Assembly: GCF_902459505.1 (NCBI RefSeq)
Contig: NC_047088.1
Span: 102,167,704 to 102,231,703 of the forward strand
Reading direction: 5' to 3'
Length of the DNA: 64,000 nucleotides
From: Geotrypetes seraphini
Taxonomy: Eukaryota; Chordata; Amphibia; Gymnophiona; Dermophiidae
The notes under the pieces were generated by a model. It saw only the letters and a list, made by a program, of their open reading frames with translations. It was not told where the DNA came from and searched no databases. Made by a program: the position numbers and the translations under genes. Position 1 is the stretch's first letter. Every line of letters begins with the position of its first letter. This document shows positions 32,971 through 43,254 of this stretch, piece after piece.

Positions 32971-34512
32971 ACTTTCAGTGCAGAACTTTCAGTGCAGCAT
33001 CAACCGACTTAAGGTTCAGAATTGGCCTCTAGTCATCTGAGCCTTTCTTTGGCATGATGATGTATATGAAGTATCTGCCCAAGCCAAATTCTTTGTCTGG
33101 TACTGGCTCTACAGCACAAGATCCAGTAGCCTTTGCACCATTGCCTGGACTCCAAGGGGTCTCTCCAGTTGGCCGACTAGAGAATCTACAAAAAGGTCCT
33201 GAAGGAAGACACAAAATTTGATTTTGTGTACTTCTCAAACTTTAAGGACCCAACGATCTGCACCAAACTGAGCCCAGACCGACCAATAGGCCGACAACCT
33301 GCTCCCTATCTGGAGGGGGGTGGAGCATGATCCCTATCCTGGCATCATTGTGCTTTCTTGGAGGCTGGAAGAGAGGCAAAACCCAGAGGATTGCTGTCTC
33401 CTGCCCCGATAAGCCTCTGCCATGACCCCTGAAAGGACATCCGCTTTGCTCCCGCATAAGGATAGAATCTTCGAGAGCCTCAAAAATTCCCAAGTCCAGG
33501 ACCCCAAGTCATCCGGGGTCTGCTATCCGCTAAGGCTTAAGGAGACGGTCCATGATCCTGGCCATCAGGTCATCCAGACCTTTGCCAAATAGCATTTGCC
33601 CCTGAAAGGGAAGCTTGCTCAATGTGGTTTTATAGGCAGAATCTCCTTACTGTCTGATCCAGAGCCTCCACAGGGAGACAGCATAGGCTGACACCTTGCT
33701 CATGACTGACGATGTCATACAGAGCATCCACTATATAATTCACTCAGATAGGAGCATTTGGGGCTCTTTGTCTTCCTTCAAGGCCGGGAATTGAAACAGT
33801 CAGGTGTGGCAAGCATGTGCCACAAAGCAACTTTAATCCCACAAACCTGGCATGATACAGGGGTAGGAAGATCTGAGGGGTCCATCCTTACTGATTTTAA
33901 GTAAAATCAAGGGGGTTTGAGGCAGATGGAGGCTTTAGAAAAAAAGATTGTTTAAAATGCAAGATGGCCACCACCAGCAAAATTGCACCAAAAATGGCCC
34001 ATGGGGACTCGCCTGAAGTATTAAAAAAATGCAGGAAAAGGGGTTTTACAGGTGCGGAGACCTTGGCTCTGAATGCAGAGCCTTCAAATTTCGCTTTTAG
34101 AGACCTCCCCTCCAATTTTCCCCATAGGCCATAATAGTTTTATTCACTATGCCATGTGCCTGCCTGCTTCAGCTTAGGAGTACAGCTGGGACAAATGGAA
34201 AAGAACTCTGCCTCTCAGGTGCAATTTATGGACCACTTCTGCTGCAGAGCAGAAACACTTCCGAACAACTTGTTTGCAGTAAAAAAACAAACAAACAACT
34301 GAGGGGGCAGGAGTTCAAAACTGAGAAGGAGGCGGAGTTCAAAAATGATTGACAGCATTCTTCAAGCAACTTGAGGGTTCAAATGCATAACCCTATACGG
34401 TTCAGGACTACTAGACACATTGCACTGGAAACCTAGCTCATGAATATTCACTGTAGATATCCTGAAAATCTGACTGGCTGGAGTTCTCCCAGGACAGGTT
34501 TGGGAACCACTG

Positions 34513-35059
34513 GTTTAAAACAAAGAGCCAAAACTCAAGGTCAAAGATTACTAGAAAGGAGGAAATCATTTATTTCATGGGAAGACCTGCATCTTCCTTA
34601 AGAAAAAATGAGAATGCTTGTAATTAACTACAGAGTACTGTGTGCCTTTGAAATGTATAAAAACCCAGCTTTTGACTCTGTATTTAGAGGTCACATGGGG
34701 ACTTTGCCCAAGGTGTCTCTCGTATGTATGGAGGTTTTTCAGCTGCCAATAAAGTGTTTAAGAACATTTCTCATTGACACACATATAGGAGGGGATCTCT
34801 GGAGCAATCAGTATGTGTGGGATCATAGCTGATGTATATAAGCAGTAGATATGTAATGAGGGGTTATATGTATAGGAAGGAAAAGATGTATGGGACTCCC
34901 ATAATCAAGCTCCAGCACTCCTTCCCTGTCCTCTCTGATAAGCAGGATATATTTCAGGGAGATATGTAAGCAGGGTTCTGTGAGCCTGCAGAAGCAACAT
35001 TCTAGGGATGGCAGATTTTCTAAACAAGCTAAAATGTTAACACTACTTCTACGACTTCC
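34513..35059 (+). other. Possible solitary LTR-like sequence
   Basis: A TATA-like tataaaaaccc at about 34658 is followed about 90 bases on by a polyadenylation signal (gccaataaagtgt, near 34748), the spacing of a retroviral-type LTR. No internal region or second LTR is visible and I could not fix the ends. If real it is a solitary old copy. No other feature is seen here. Confidence 0.25.
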
Positions 35060-35225
35060 AATGTAATTTAAATATTTTACTAATGTACCTGATAATATTT
35101 ACTGTAACATCACTGTATATGTACAGTCTCTTCCTCTGTAAACTGCTCTGAACTGCTTGTGGTATTGCGGTATACAAATAAAGTTATTACTATTATTATT
35201 ATTACTAATAATGCTTTTAACTGTT
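35060..35225 (+). repeat. LINE/SINE 3' tail with (ATT)n microsatellite
   Basis: gtaaactgctctgaactgct, ttgcggtatacaaataaagt and then tattattattattac resembles the L2-type 3' tails at 46330-46390 and 52730-52795 (gtaaaccgcctcgaact, then an ATT run). Confidence 0.55.
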
Positions 35226-36929
35226 GCAATATGATATAAAAAAATAGCTATTTGATACTGTGGCTTCTAATTTCTATGCTTTTGGGCTGTGAGAAGTTAG
35301 CATCTCTTCTATAAAGAATCACAAAAAGTTATCTTTCTTGCTAAAATAGAGAGGGAGGGCAGTAAATTATTCTAGGACCTAAAAGGAAAATTTTGACCTG
35401 TAATTTTATTAAAAGACCATAAACCTCAAAACATAGAGTACATATCTTGAGGAAGAAGCACAGTACAGATGTAACCCCTCTCTTACACTGAATCCCGAAT
35501 GTCCAAAAATATGACTAAGAAAATATTTATTAAAACAGAGACAGACACAACATGGCTAGCATTAGGACCAGAGGTGATTAGAAATGTAGTAATCACATGT
35601 CCAAAATTACATTTATAGCCATATTTTTTTAAAATCTGTATTTACAAAGATGGCTTTAATATAGATGATGCAATTTGTTCAGTGGTACCAGAAATGCCTC
35701 TGCAAAAAAACAAAAAGCACAAAACCAACAGAAAAGGGCTTACCTTATCCCAAGAGTCAATTTTTCTTTTCGCTATACAGTACACATTTTTTTCAGTAAG
35801 AGGTGGGATTATTTCTTTTCTTGAGGCATCTGACGTAAAAAACTGTGCTTTAACCGTGGAACGTTTTGCAAGCGCAAAATGAAACAAAGCAGGAAAATGG
35901 CTGGCTCTAGGACCAATGCACTCAGAAAAAAAATGCAGAGACTATGGTGGGCAAAGAAGGGACAAATAGCCCCTGCCCCTCCTTTTTATTATGCAAAATT
36001 GGAGTGTTATGTTAGGAGCTTAATATTAACGCATCCATTTTTATTTTTTTTTAAGGAAAGGGATCCTTTGTCCTCCTCCCTCCTTTGTGGTTGATTGAAC
36101 CAACTCCTACCCTTTCCGTACGTTTGTAGCAGCGAGGAGGAGCGAAATAAGGCTCACTCTAGGATCCGGGGAGGGAGTAGGCAAACAGGAAGAGGATGTG
36201 GTTTGATTCGCTTCTCTATTCTATTCACAGCACAAACTGGTCTAACAAAGAGGAAAGTGTATATATGTATAACCTTTTCTTGTGAGTCCTGGATTTCACA
36301 TCCTTACTAGAAATTTCAGTATTTTGGGAATAAAAGTGTTTCCTACAGCTCATAAGGAACGCCTGTTGTCGAGCATGGGAAGGGGAAAGGACTAGTAACA
36401 ACTCTACCAAATTCAGGGTAAAGCCATCTTTGAGGCTGGAAGAGGGCGTAACTTCTATCTTGGACAAGGTAAATAAAGACAAACATTGTGAGAGAACATG
36501 ATTTTACCACACGAGTAATTAAAAGTCTCAGAATAACAATAGTTTTATTTAATGATTCCCGAATCTCTTCCAAGATGCTATTTTGATTTGTTAAACTTAA
36601 AAGATTAAAACAAAAATGGTTTAATATGTGTTTAATTAAAAAAAAAACTTCACAACAAAAGCAAATAGTCGATTTCAACAGTCCTGTCTCCTGAGCGCTA
36701 TCATGGTCATCTCCACCACCAGTCTTCAATAAAAGGTGACTGAAGCAGAAGCCAGTAAACACAGTTTCAAGACAATGGTTTCCCAACTTTTCTCTCCTAC
36801 TTTACAGCCCATCGTTTGCTCTCCAGTTCCGACTACTAGCCATTTTACTCAGTAATCCCTTTCCTCAACTCCTCCACCCCACCTATCCCGTTCCCTAATG
36901 ACCTACTTTCCGCTATCTGTGCTCAATTA
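35226..36929. other. Non-coding stretch without recognised repeats
   Basis: No convincing gene. Overlapping open frames of 66-147 codons on both strands (for example 36343-36786 minus) have no domain signature or conserved look. It borders the candidate promoter at 36930-37300 and may be unique intronic or 5'-flanking DNA. Confidence 0.3.
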
Positions 36930-37300
36930 CTTGAAGGTACCAATACTCCTGTTTCCTTACAATTATCGCGAGAACACTCAGGACTACGGAAGCCGTGCTT
37001 GCTCAAGATTGTTTAGAAACAGCTGACAAACACTATGAATGATGTGCTACCACCAGTTCCACGAAATGGCCAGAGCAAGCGCGATACCGAACTCCTGAGC
37101 TAGTAGTGGGGTGAAATGCAGAGTTTGAAGAGTGCTGTTTTGGGGGGAAAAAAAGCAGACAGACTCGCCATCTTAGACAGGAAATGACGCTTCCTGTCAA
37201 AGATGGCGGGGGACACTTTTACGTGCTGCACATTTCCTGTTTCCTAGCAACAACAAAAGGAAGTGTTCGCTTCGGTGCTAGGGGGTGGGGGAGGGAGCAA
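36930..37300. promoter_or_regulatory. Candidate bidirectional promoter (ZNF668 / divergent partner)
   Basis: A compact non-repetitive segment. 37165-37209 is a palindrome whose arms each hold a YY1-like AAGATGGCG (one per strand) next to an ETS-like core (aggaa / ttcct). An inverted TCGCGAGA, half of the TCTCGCGAGA promoter motif, is at 36966-36973. A further ETS-like aggaagtg is at 37258. There is no TATA box. In human, ZNF668 shares a head-to-head promoter with ZNF646; a minus-strand start here would make a roughly 25-kb first intron reaching the acceptor at 12106. This is inference: no donor is proven. Confidence 0.4.
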
Positions 37301-37889
37301 GGGAAGACAGTCCCAGAAACTAATTATTTAACTTAATAACTCTTATTAACTGCGGCATAATTAGATTAATTGCCGTATTTAATCAAAAGACAGATTTAGT
37401 CTTGAATTCTTAAGGGATTATATTTTTATTTATATTGCACTGTATGGAATGTTTCCCCTCCCCCTTTCTCAGGGGGCTATCACTATGTTGATTGTTTATT
37501 ATTTTTATTTTTACTACATGTTTTTGTGGGGTTGCAAAGTGTCTTATACACTCTTTCAAAGATATCTCACACACCCAAGGAAATGAGAGATTATCGTTAT
37601 TTTTTCTTGTTACTATTTTATTCTTATTTATTTTGAGGAGCTGTACAGTATTTAATTTTTATATATGTTTTATAAATAAGGGTGAACTCAGACGATCAGG
37701 TGAAAATTTTTGTACTGTAGCAGTTGTTTTTTTTCTTGCACCTCACTGGACTTTCCTGTCTTTCACAAGACTCATCTTTTTTTTTAAATAATTGTCATTA
37801 AATTTGGATACAACAGGTAAGAAACAACCAAGTATATATATATATATATATATATGTATGTTATGTTTTTGTCTATTCTCAAGATCACA
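37301..37889. other. Non-coding stretch with a TA microsatellite
   Basis: AT-rich, no gene seen. A (TA)n run at about 37834-37856. A good plus-strand splice-donor-like caacag|gtaaga is at about 37812-37823, of unknown relevance. Confidence 0.35.
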
Positions 37890-38235
37890 TACTGTACCTA
37901 GTGGTAGAGCTGCTGCCTCATCACCTTAACGTTATGGAATGAAATCCTAGTACTACTCTTTGTGACTCTGGGCAAGTCACTTACCCTTCCTTTTACTAAG
38001 CTGAGGTAGAGGTTTCTACCGTGGCCTGGATGCTAAATGCTCCAACATAGAATTTCTATGAGTGTTGGAGCAGCATAGGAGAATTTAGTGCCCTGGGCCA
38101 CAGTACAAACCTCTACCACAGTTTATTAGAAGGCCTTAATCCTCCATTACCCAGGTATAAAATAAGTACATGTATATATGTAAACCACTTTGAATGTGTA
38201 ACCACAAAAAGGCATCGTACAAGTCCGATTCTCTT
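37890..38235 (+). mobile_element. CORE-SINE (MIR-like), split by a Harbinger MITE
   Basis: tRNA-like head tggtagagctgctgcctc with a B-box-like ggaatgaaatcc, the conserved core word tgactctgggcaagtcactt, and after the MITE a tail (tacccaggtataaaataagt, gtaaaccactttgaatgtg) like MIR/L2-type SINEs. Confidence 0.7.
37984..38135. mobile_element. PIF/Harbinger-type MITE with TTA duplication
   Basis: Inverted ends cccttccttttactaagctg and cagtttattagaaggcc enclose a palindrome around agtgttggagc. TTA at 37981-37983 and 38136-38138 is a 3-bp TWA duplication as in PIF/Harbinger elements. It interrupts the CORE-SINE. Confidence 0.7.
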
Positions 38236-38462
38236 CCTGCCTATATGTTCATACATATTTATGTACAGATACTTGAAAATATGATATGGTAGGTTTGTCT
38301 GTGTGTGTGTGTGTATTGCAATGATGTGATGCACCAAGAAATTATTTTGATATAGTTATGACAATGCACAATATGAGAGTAATTATTTTATATTTATACA
38401 TTAATGATATGCTGACTGATAATTTGAGGACAAGGTAAATTATTGATAAATTGGAAATTACT

Positions 38463-38690
38463 ATGGGACCCTTTTACTAAGCTGCCCTAAGAAATGGGCT
38501 TAGCATGATGGGTTTAGCACGTTCTTTATGCCTGATTTTAGCTGGCCTAAATGGGTGCGCCTAAGTTATGCAATGTACACAAGCACTAAGCAAGATTCTA
38601 TAAAAGGTACACACATCTTGTAGAATCATGCTAAGTACCATTCTAATTGGCGCTGAATTTTTTGGATACTATATAGAATCAGGCCCTTAG
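38463..38690. mobile_element. MITE-like fragments
   Basis: Starts acccttttactaagctgccc, the same end as the Harbinger MITEs. It then runs into gattctataaaaggtacaca and tctaattggcgctgaattt words typical of another small DNA element. The partner end is not clear. Confidence 0.35.
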
Positions 38691-38865
38691 CATATACAGA
38701 TGATTAAACTAACCCAGAATGATTTAGCTTGTCCCGCATTAGGACATTTTTGTTGCACTGGGCACGTGTAAAGCCTTGTATATGAAGTGAAGTAATTTTC
38801 ATTTTTATATAATACTAACAATGTATGTAGCTAGAAGGTGATATAATCAGGCACTCAACTTTTTT
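38691..38865. other. Nothing recognised
   Basis: AT-rich sequence without gene or repeat signature. Confidence 0.3.
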
Positions 38866-39292
38866 GTGGAAGTGAGACATTACAAAAATGAAAGCACATC
38901 AGAGAAGGGGCGGGACCGCGGCAGAGAGAAGAGAGCTCCGAAGCCGTACAGCGGCTTGCAAATTTCGCTAACGCCAGCGATCTTATTGCAGGTTGCTGAA
39001 ATTAGGAAAATTCATTCCAGGAGGCCTGTGGGGAAGACGGACAGGACAGGACAGCACAGCAGCGGGAGGCCAGCGGGAAGCCACTTCCCAACTAACCCTC
39101 CCCACTCATCCTCTAAAGCAGGAGCGGCAGGCCAGCAAAAGGCAGCGCTGCCGCTCCTGCTTTAAAGGGCGAGTGGGGAGGGTCAGTCAACGAATCGGGA
39201 GGCCGATTTTTTGTTGGGGTAAATCAATTCGAATCAATTCATTCGAAATGAGTGGGTGAATCGATTCGAATCGTGAATCGGGCAGCACTAAG
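38866..39292. mobile_element. Non-autonomous DNA element with a GC hairpin
   Basis: Ends in attcgaatcgtgaatcgggcagcact, sharing tgaatcgggcagc with the element ending at about 46912. Contains a hairpin of ccccactc...aaagcaggagcggca and its complement (39098-39182). The left edge is uncertain. Confidence 0.45.
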
Positions 39293-39439
39293 CACAGTGA
39301 CATTGTGTAAGCGGTGGCACTTGCATGTGTACATCAGCCATTTTGCAAACCTTCATATGTCAATGCTGTTTATTAAATACAGAAGTTGCAACTGCTGTTT
39401 TTAATTTGTAGGGAAGATTAAAGAGGATATATCCCTTAG

Positions 39440-40252
39440 TACTTTTAAAGAGTTAAAAACATAAGAATTGCAATACTGGGACAGACCGAAGGTTCATCAA
39501 GCTCAATATCCTGTTTCCAACAATGGCCAACCCAGGTCCCAAGTACCTAGCTAGATCGCAAGTAGCAAAACAGATTCTATGCTGTTTATCCTAGGAATAA
39601 GCAGTGGATTTCCCCAAGCCATCTCAATAATTGTCTGTGGACTTTTCTTTTAGGAAATTGTCCAAACCTTTTTTTAAATCCTGCTAAGCTAACTGATTTC
39701 ACCACAATCTCCGTCAATGAATTCCATAGTTTAATTACACGTTGTGTGAAGAAATATTTTCTCCGGTTTGTTTTAAATCTACTACTTAGTAGCTTCATCG
39801 CATGTCTCCTAGTCCTAGTATTTTTGTAAAGACTGAACAAGTGATTCATATCTACCCTTTCCACTCCACTCATTATTTTATAGACATCTGTCATATCGCC
39901 CCTGAACTGGCTATTCTCCAAGCTGAAGAGCCCTAGCCACTATAGCCTCTCCTCATAGGGAAGTCCCATCCCTTCTTTCATTTTTGTCACTCTTGTCTGT
40001 ACTTTTTCTAATCCTGCTATATCTTTTTTGAGATGCGGTGACCAAAACTGCACACAGTATTCAAGGAGTGGCTGAACCATAGAGTGATACAAGGGCATTA
40101 TAACATTTTCATCTTTCTTTTCCATTCCTTTCCTGATAATTCCTAACATTCAATTTGCTTTCTTAGCAGCCGCTGCACATTGAGCTGAAAGTTTCAACGT
40201 ATCCTCAACAATAAAAACTAGATCCTTTTCCTGGGCCGTGTCTCCTAACATA
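39440..40252 (-). mobile_element. CR1 LINE fragment
   Basis: Minus-strand remains of the CR1 RT C-terminal region: [25 protein letters not shown] at 39940-40149, then YKIMSGVERVDMNHLF, TRRHAMKLLSSRFKTNRRKYF and FFTQRVIKLWNSL at 39586-39921. Several frameshifts. This subfamily differs from the young CR1 at 43255-45837. Confidence 0.75.
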
Positions 40253-40795
40253 GAACCCAGCATCACATACTGTATTTCGGTGAGACCTCATCTGGAATAT
40301 TGTGTTCAATTTTGGAGGCCACATTATCAAAAGGATGTGCTGAGAATAGAGTCGGTTCAGCGAATGGCCACTAGGATAGTCTCAGGACAAAGATCTCCCA
40401 TATGAAGAACGTCTAGGTAAGTTGCAGCTATATTCTCTCGAGGAACGCAGAGAGAGGGGAGACATGATAGAGACATTCAAATATGTTACTGGCCGTATTG
40501 AAGTGGAAGAAGACATCCTTTTCCTTACAGGACCTAGGGCAACAAGAGGGCATCCGTTAAAAATCAAGGGTGGGAGATTTCATGGTGACATTAGGAAGTA
40601 TTTCTTCACCGAAAGGGTGGTTGATCGTTGGAATGATCTTCCACTTCAGGTAGTTGAGGCCAGCAACGTGCTCAATTTTAAGAAAAAATGGGATAAACAT
40701 GTAGGTTCACTTCAAGGAAGTGCTTAGGGGGGAGGGTTCTTCGAGTGGGCAGACTTGTTGGGCCGTTGGCCCTTTTCTGCCATCATACTCTATGG
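40253..40795 (+). mobile_element. CR1-like LINE 3' fragment
   Basis: Plus-strand RT C-terminal region: LQLYSLEERRERGDMIETFK, then FTERVVDRWNDLPLQVVEAS and NFKKKWDKHV at about 40400-40700, after an [15 protein letters not shown]-like stretch at 40290. The 3' end runs ccgttggcccttttctgcca and then catactctat, where fold-back copy B begins; tttctatg, a CR1-type end word, resumes after the fold-back element. Confidence 0.75.
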
Positions 40796-42787
40796 GGTTC
40801 ATAATCAAAAAAAAAAAACCCATCTAAAAAGTGTCCTAAATGGTTACTTGGACGATCAAAAAGCCTGATCGTCCAAGTACCCATAACCAAAGCTGGTTTT
40901 TAGACGTATCCAAAACCAGCTTAGGCCTTTCCCCTGCCTCTAGAAGCACAGAGAGAAAAGACGCATGTTTAGAGGAGGGGAAAGGGCGGGCGGGAGGTGA
41001 GCCAACCTACACCTAGGCGTACAACACATATACCAAAACAGTTGACAGGTTGCCTAGTCGGCACTTAGACCTTTTTGACTTAGACGAAGTCTAAGCCCAA
41101 GCCCTCCTGGCCCCGGCTACCACCCCTCCGACACAACGGGCCAGGAGAAAGCCCAAGCTCTCCTGGCCCCGGCGACCCCCCCCCCCTCTGACACAACGGG
41201 CCAGGAGAGAGCCCAAGCCCTCCTGGCCCCGGCGACCACCTACCCCCCACCCCCCACTACAATACGGGCAGGAGGGATCCCAGGCCCTCCTGCCCTCAAC
41301 ACAACCCCCCCCCCCCCAACGACCGCCCCCCCAGAACCACTGATCGGACCCCCCCAGGCTGACCCCACGACCCCTCAGCCCCACACCTTTCCTGTACCTT
41401 TAACATTGGCCAGACGGACGGGTACCAAGCCTGCCGTCTGGCAGGACAGCCGGGTCCAGAATGGGGCTGGATTGGCCCAGGCGGCAGAAACCCCACCCAC
41501 CGGTGGGGCCTGAGGCGCCTGGGCCAATCAGAATAGGCCCATGTGCTTAAGGCCCCGCCCACAGGAGGGGCCTATGGTTCCCGGGCCTATTCTGATTGGC
41601 CCAGGCGCCTCAGGCCCCACCTGTGGGCAGGGTTTCTGCCGCCTGGGCCAATCCGGTCCCATTCTGGACCCGGCTGGCCTGCCGGACAGGCAGGCTTGGC
41701 ACCCGTCCGTCTGGCCAATGTTAAAGGTACGGGGAAGGGGTGTGGGTGGGGGGGTCGTGGGGGAGGTCGCGGGTCAGTGGGGGGGAGGTCCAATCGGGAG
41801 TTCTGGGGGGGGCGGTCGTTGGGGGGAGGGGGGTTGTCTCGAGGGCAGAAGGGCCTGGGATCCCTCCTGCCCGTATTGTAGTGGGGGGTGGGGGTAGGGG
41901 GTCGCCGGGGCCAGGAGGGCTTGGGCTCCCTCCTGGCCCAATCCAATCGGGGAGGGGTCGCCGGGGCCAGGAGAGCTTGGGCTCCCTCCTGGCCCAATCC
42001 AGCCGGGGGTTCGCCGGGGCCAGGAGAGCTTGGACTCTCTCCTGGCCCGTTGTGTCGGAGGGGGGGGGGGATCGCTGGGGCCAGGAGAGCTTGGGCTCTC
42101 TCCTGGCCCGTTGTGTCGGAGGGGGGGTCGCCGGGGCCAGGAGGGCTTGGGCTCCCTCCTGGCCATATCAAGTAGGGGGGGGCACGATCGCCGGGGCTAA
42201 AGAGCTTGGGCTCCCTCTTACCCCGATGTCATTTGGGGGGTTGCGGTTCAGAGGGGCAAAAGGGCTTGTGTTCCCTCTTGCCCCGATGCCATCGGAGGGG
42301 TCGCGGTTCGACGGGACAAGAGGGCTTGGGTTCCCTCTTGCCCCGATGCCATCGGGGGGGTCGCGGTTCGACGGGGCAAGAGGGCTTGGGCTCCCTCTTG
42401 CCCCGATGTCGGGATGGGGGAGGGGGTTCGCGGTTCGACAGGACAGGAGGGCTTGGGCACCCTCCTGCCTGGATCGTTGGGGGGGGGGATTCTGTAACCG
42501 GTGTTGTTTTTGGCAGACACCGGTTACAGAATCCAGCTTTTAGGTGAAGGACTGGCTCCTCCTTCGCCTAAAAGCCCTTGTGTTGGACGTTTGGGGCTTA
42601 GGTGTTTTTTTGGTTCATTATGGGCAAATAGTGTAGACGTAGTGGTGATCTGGGTGTTTAGTAGAGGCACACCATAATCAAAACAAGGACGTTTGTTTTG
42701 GTTATGGACACTTTCCCTGTTTCTGCTTTGAACGTTTAAGGACTTAGGCCAAAAGGGGACTTAGCCGGTTTTTTTGATTATGCCCCT
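40796..42787. mobile_element. GC-rich fold-back element, copy B
   Basis: Ends ggggttcataatcaaaaa and ttttttgattatgcccctcc are an imperfect inverted pair matching copy A (12311-13775) in reverse. The whole is nearly symmetric about 41572: for example gcctgggccaatcagaatag and ctattctgattggcccaggc, and both arms contain cccgtccgtctggccaatgt. Outer zones hold the acttggacgatc hairpin (left) and the cacaaggg/ttcgcctaaaag block (right). No transposase. It interrupts a CR1 3' end. Confidence 0.75.
41095..42480. repeat. Tandem GC-rich hairpin units in fold-back copy B
   Basis: Repeating units of about 60 bases, each a small hairpin such as ccaggagagcttgggctctc plus its complement ctcctgg, joined by G-runs and gttgtgtcgg or gatgccatcgg spacers. 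The left arm runs in one sense and the right arm in the other, with more units on the right (41830-42480). Long Gly/Arg/Pro-rich frames here are by-products. Confidence 0.8.
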
Positions 42788-43004
42788 CCACGTTTCTATG
42801 TTACAGCTATGTCCGGGTGCAACTATAAAATCGCCACCCTCTAGTGTGAAAGCACTGCGTTCGGATGTATGCTTGTGTGAAATGTACAGAACAAACTACT
42901 TATTTTTGTGCATCTCTACAAATTCACATCGTAGTCCTGACTTCTCCACTCTCATGCTGTAAACAGATATCCACACTTCTGCTGTAGGCAAGTCTGCTTA
43001 GCCT
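42788..43004. other. Non-coding stretch
   Basis: Begins with tttctatg, the likely end of the CR1-like fragment before copy B. The rest shows nothing recognised. Confidence 0.3.
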
Positions 43005-43254
43005 AAGCCTACCTATTTACCCTTCTCCATTGAGAATATTGACCATTTAAACTCACTCTCTGTTTCCTGTCTTTCAACCAGTTCTCAATCCATAAAGGGA
43101 CATTACCTTCTATCCCATGACTTTCTAGTTTTCCTAGAAATCTTTCATGAGATACTTTGTCAAATGCCTTTTGAAAATCCAAATACACAATATCAACCAG
43201 TTCACCTTTATCCACATGTTCATTCACCCCTTCAAAGAAATGCAGTAGATTAAA
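43005..43254 (-). mobile_element. Older CR1 fragment, downstream half
   Basis: Encodes LLHFFEGVNEHVDKGELVDI, YLDFQKAFDKVSHERFLGKL and WLKDRKQRVSLNGQYS, the RT palm of a CR1. Its upstream continuation is at 45838-45905 (MRESQHGFRKGKSCLTN). The two were parted by the young CR1. Confidence 0.75.

Larger units (their letters stand above)
23861..34428 (-). mobile_element. DIRS element, copy 3, split by a hAT element
   Basis: Fossil tyrosine-recombinase retroelement on the minus strand. Termini at 23861-23965 and about 34365-34428 are inverted repeats (tgtctagtagtcctgaacca). The ICR lies at about 24365-24455. Recombinase remains are at 24361-24933 (SKASISRWIKMAITSAF, ALKAHST), RNase H remains at about 31640-31870, RT remains at 33029-33238 (RYFIYIIMPKKGSDD), and gag-like remains to the right. 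A hAT element fills 25737-30960, and small SINE, CR1 and hAT pieces lie at 32395-32990. Broken in many places, older than DIRS at 2555-8202. Confidence 0.8.
23749..34512. mobile_element. hAT-type MITE, outermost shell of a four-level nest
   Basis: Left arm 23749-23860 (ctaaacctgtcctggggagc) and right arm 34429-34512 (ctcccaggacaggtttggga) are mutual inverted repeats. Joined conceptually they resemble the complete MITE at 61995-62187 (shared gcatatt / atgaatattcat words). They are separated by DIRS copy 3, so the DIRS landed near the centre of an existing MITE of about 200 bases. Confidence 0.75.

Noticed and set aside
36343-36786. 147-codon minus-strand frame
   Set aside because: No recognisable domain, ordinary composition, and no supporting splice or start context.
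37812-37823. caacag|gtaaga as the donor of a divergent first exon
   Set aside because: Good donor sequence, but nothing upstream defines an exon and the site is isolated; kept only as a remark.
41095-42480. Regularly spaced hairpin units resembling a CRISPR array
   Set aside because: Spacers are also repetitive, units are imperfect, there are no cas genes and the genome is vertebrate.
41541-42543. Frames of up to 267 codons (Gly/Arg/Trp-rich) in fold-back copy B
   Set aside because: The repeat units happen to lack stops in several frames on both strands; the residues are pure repeats with no fold.
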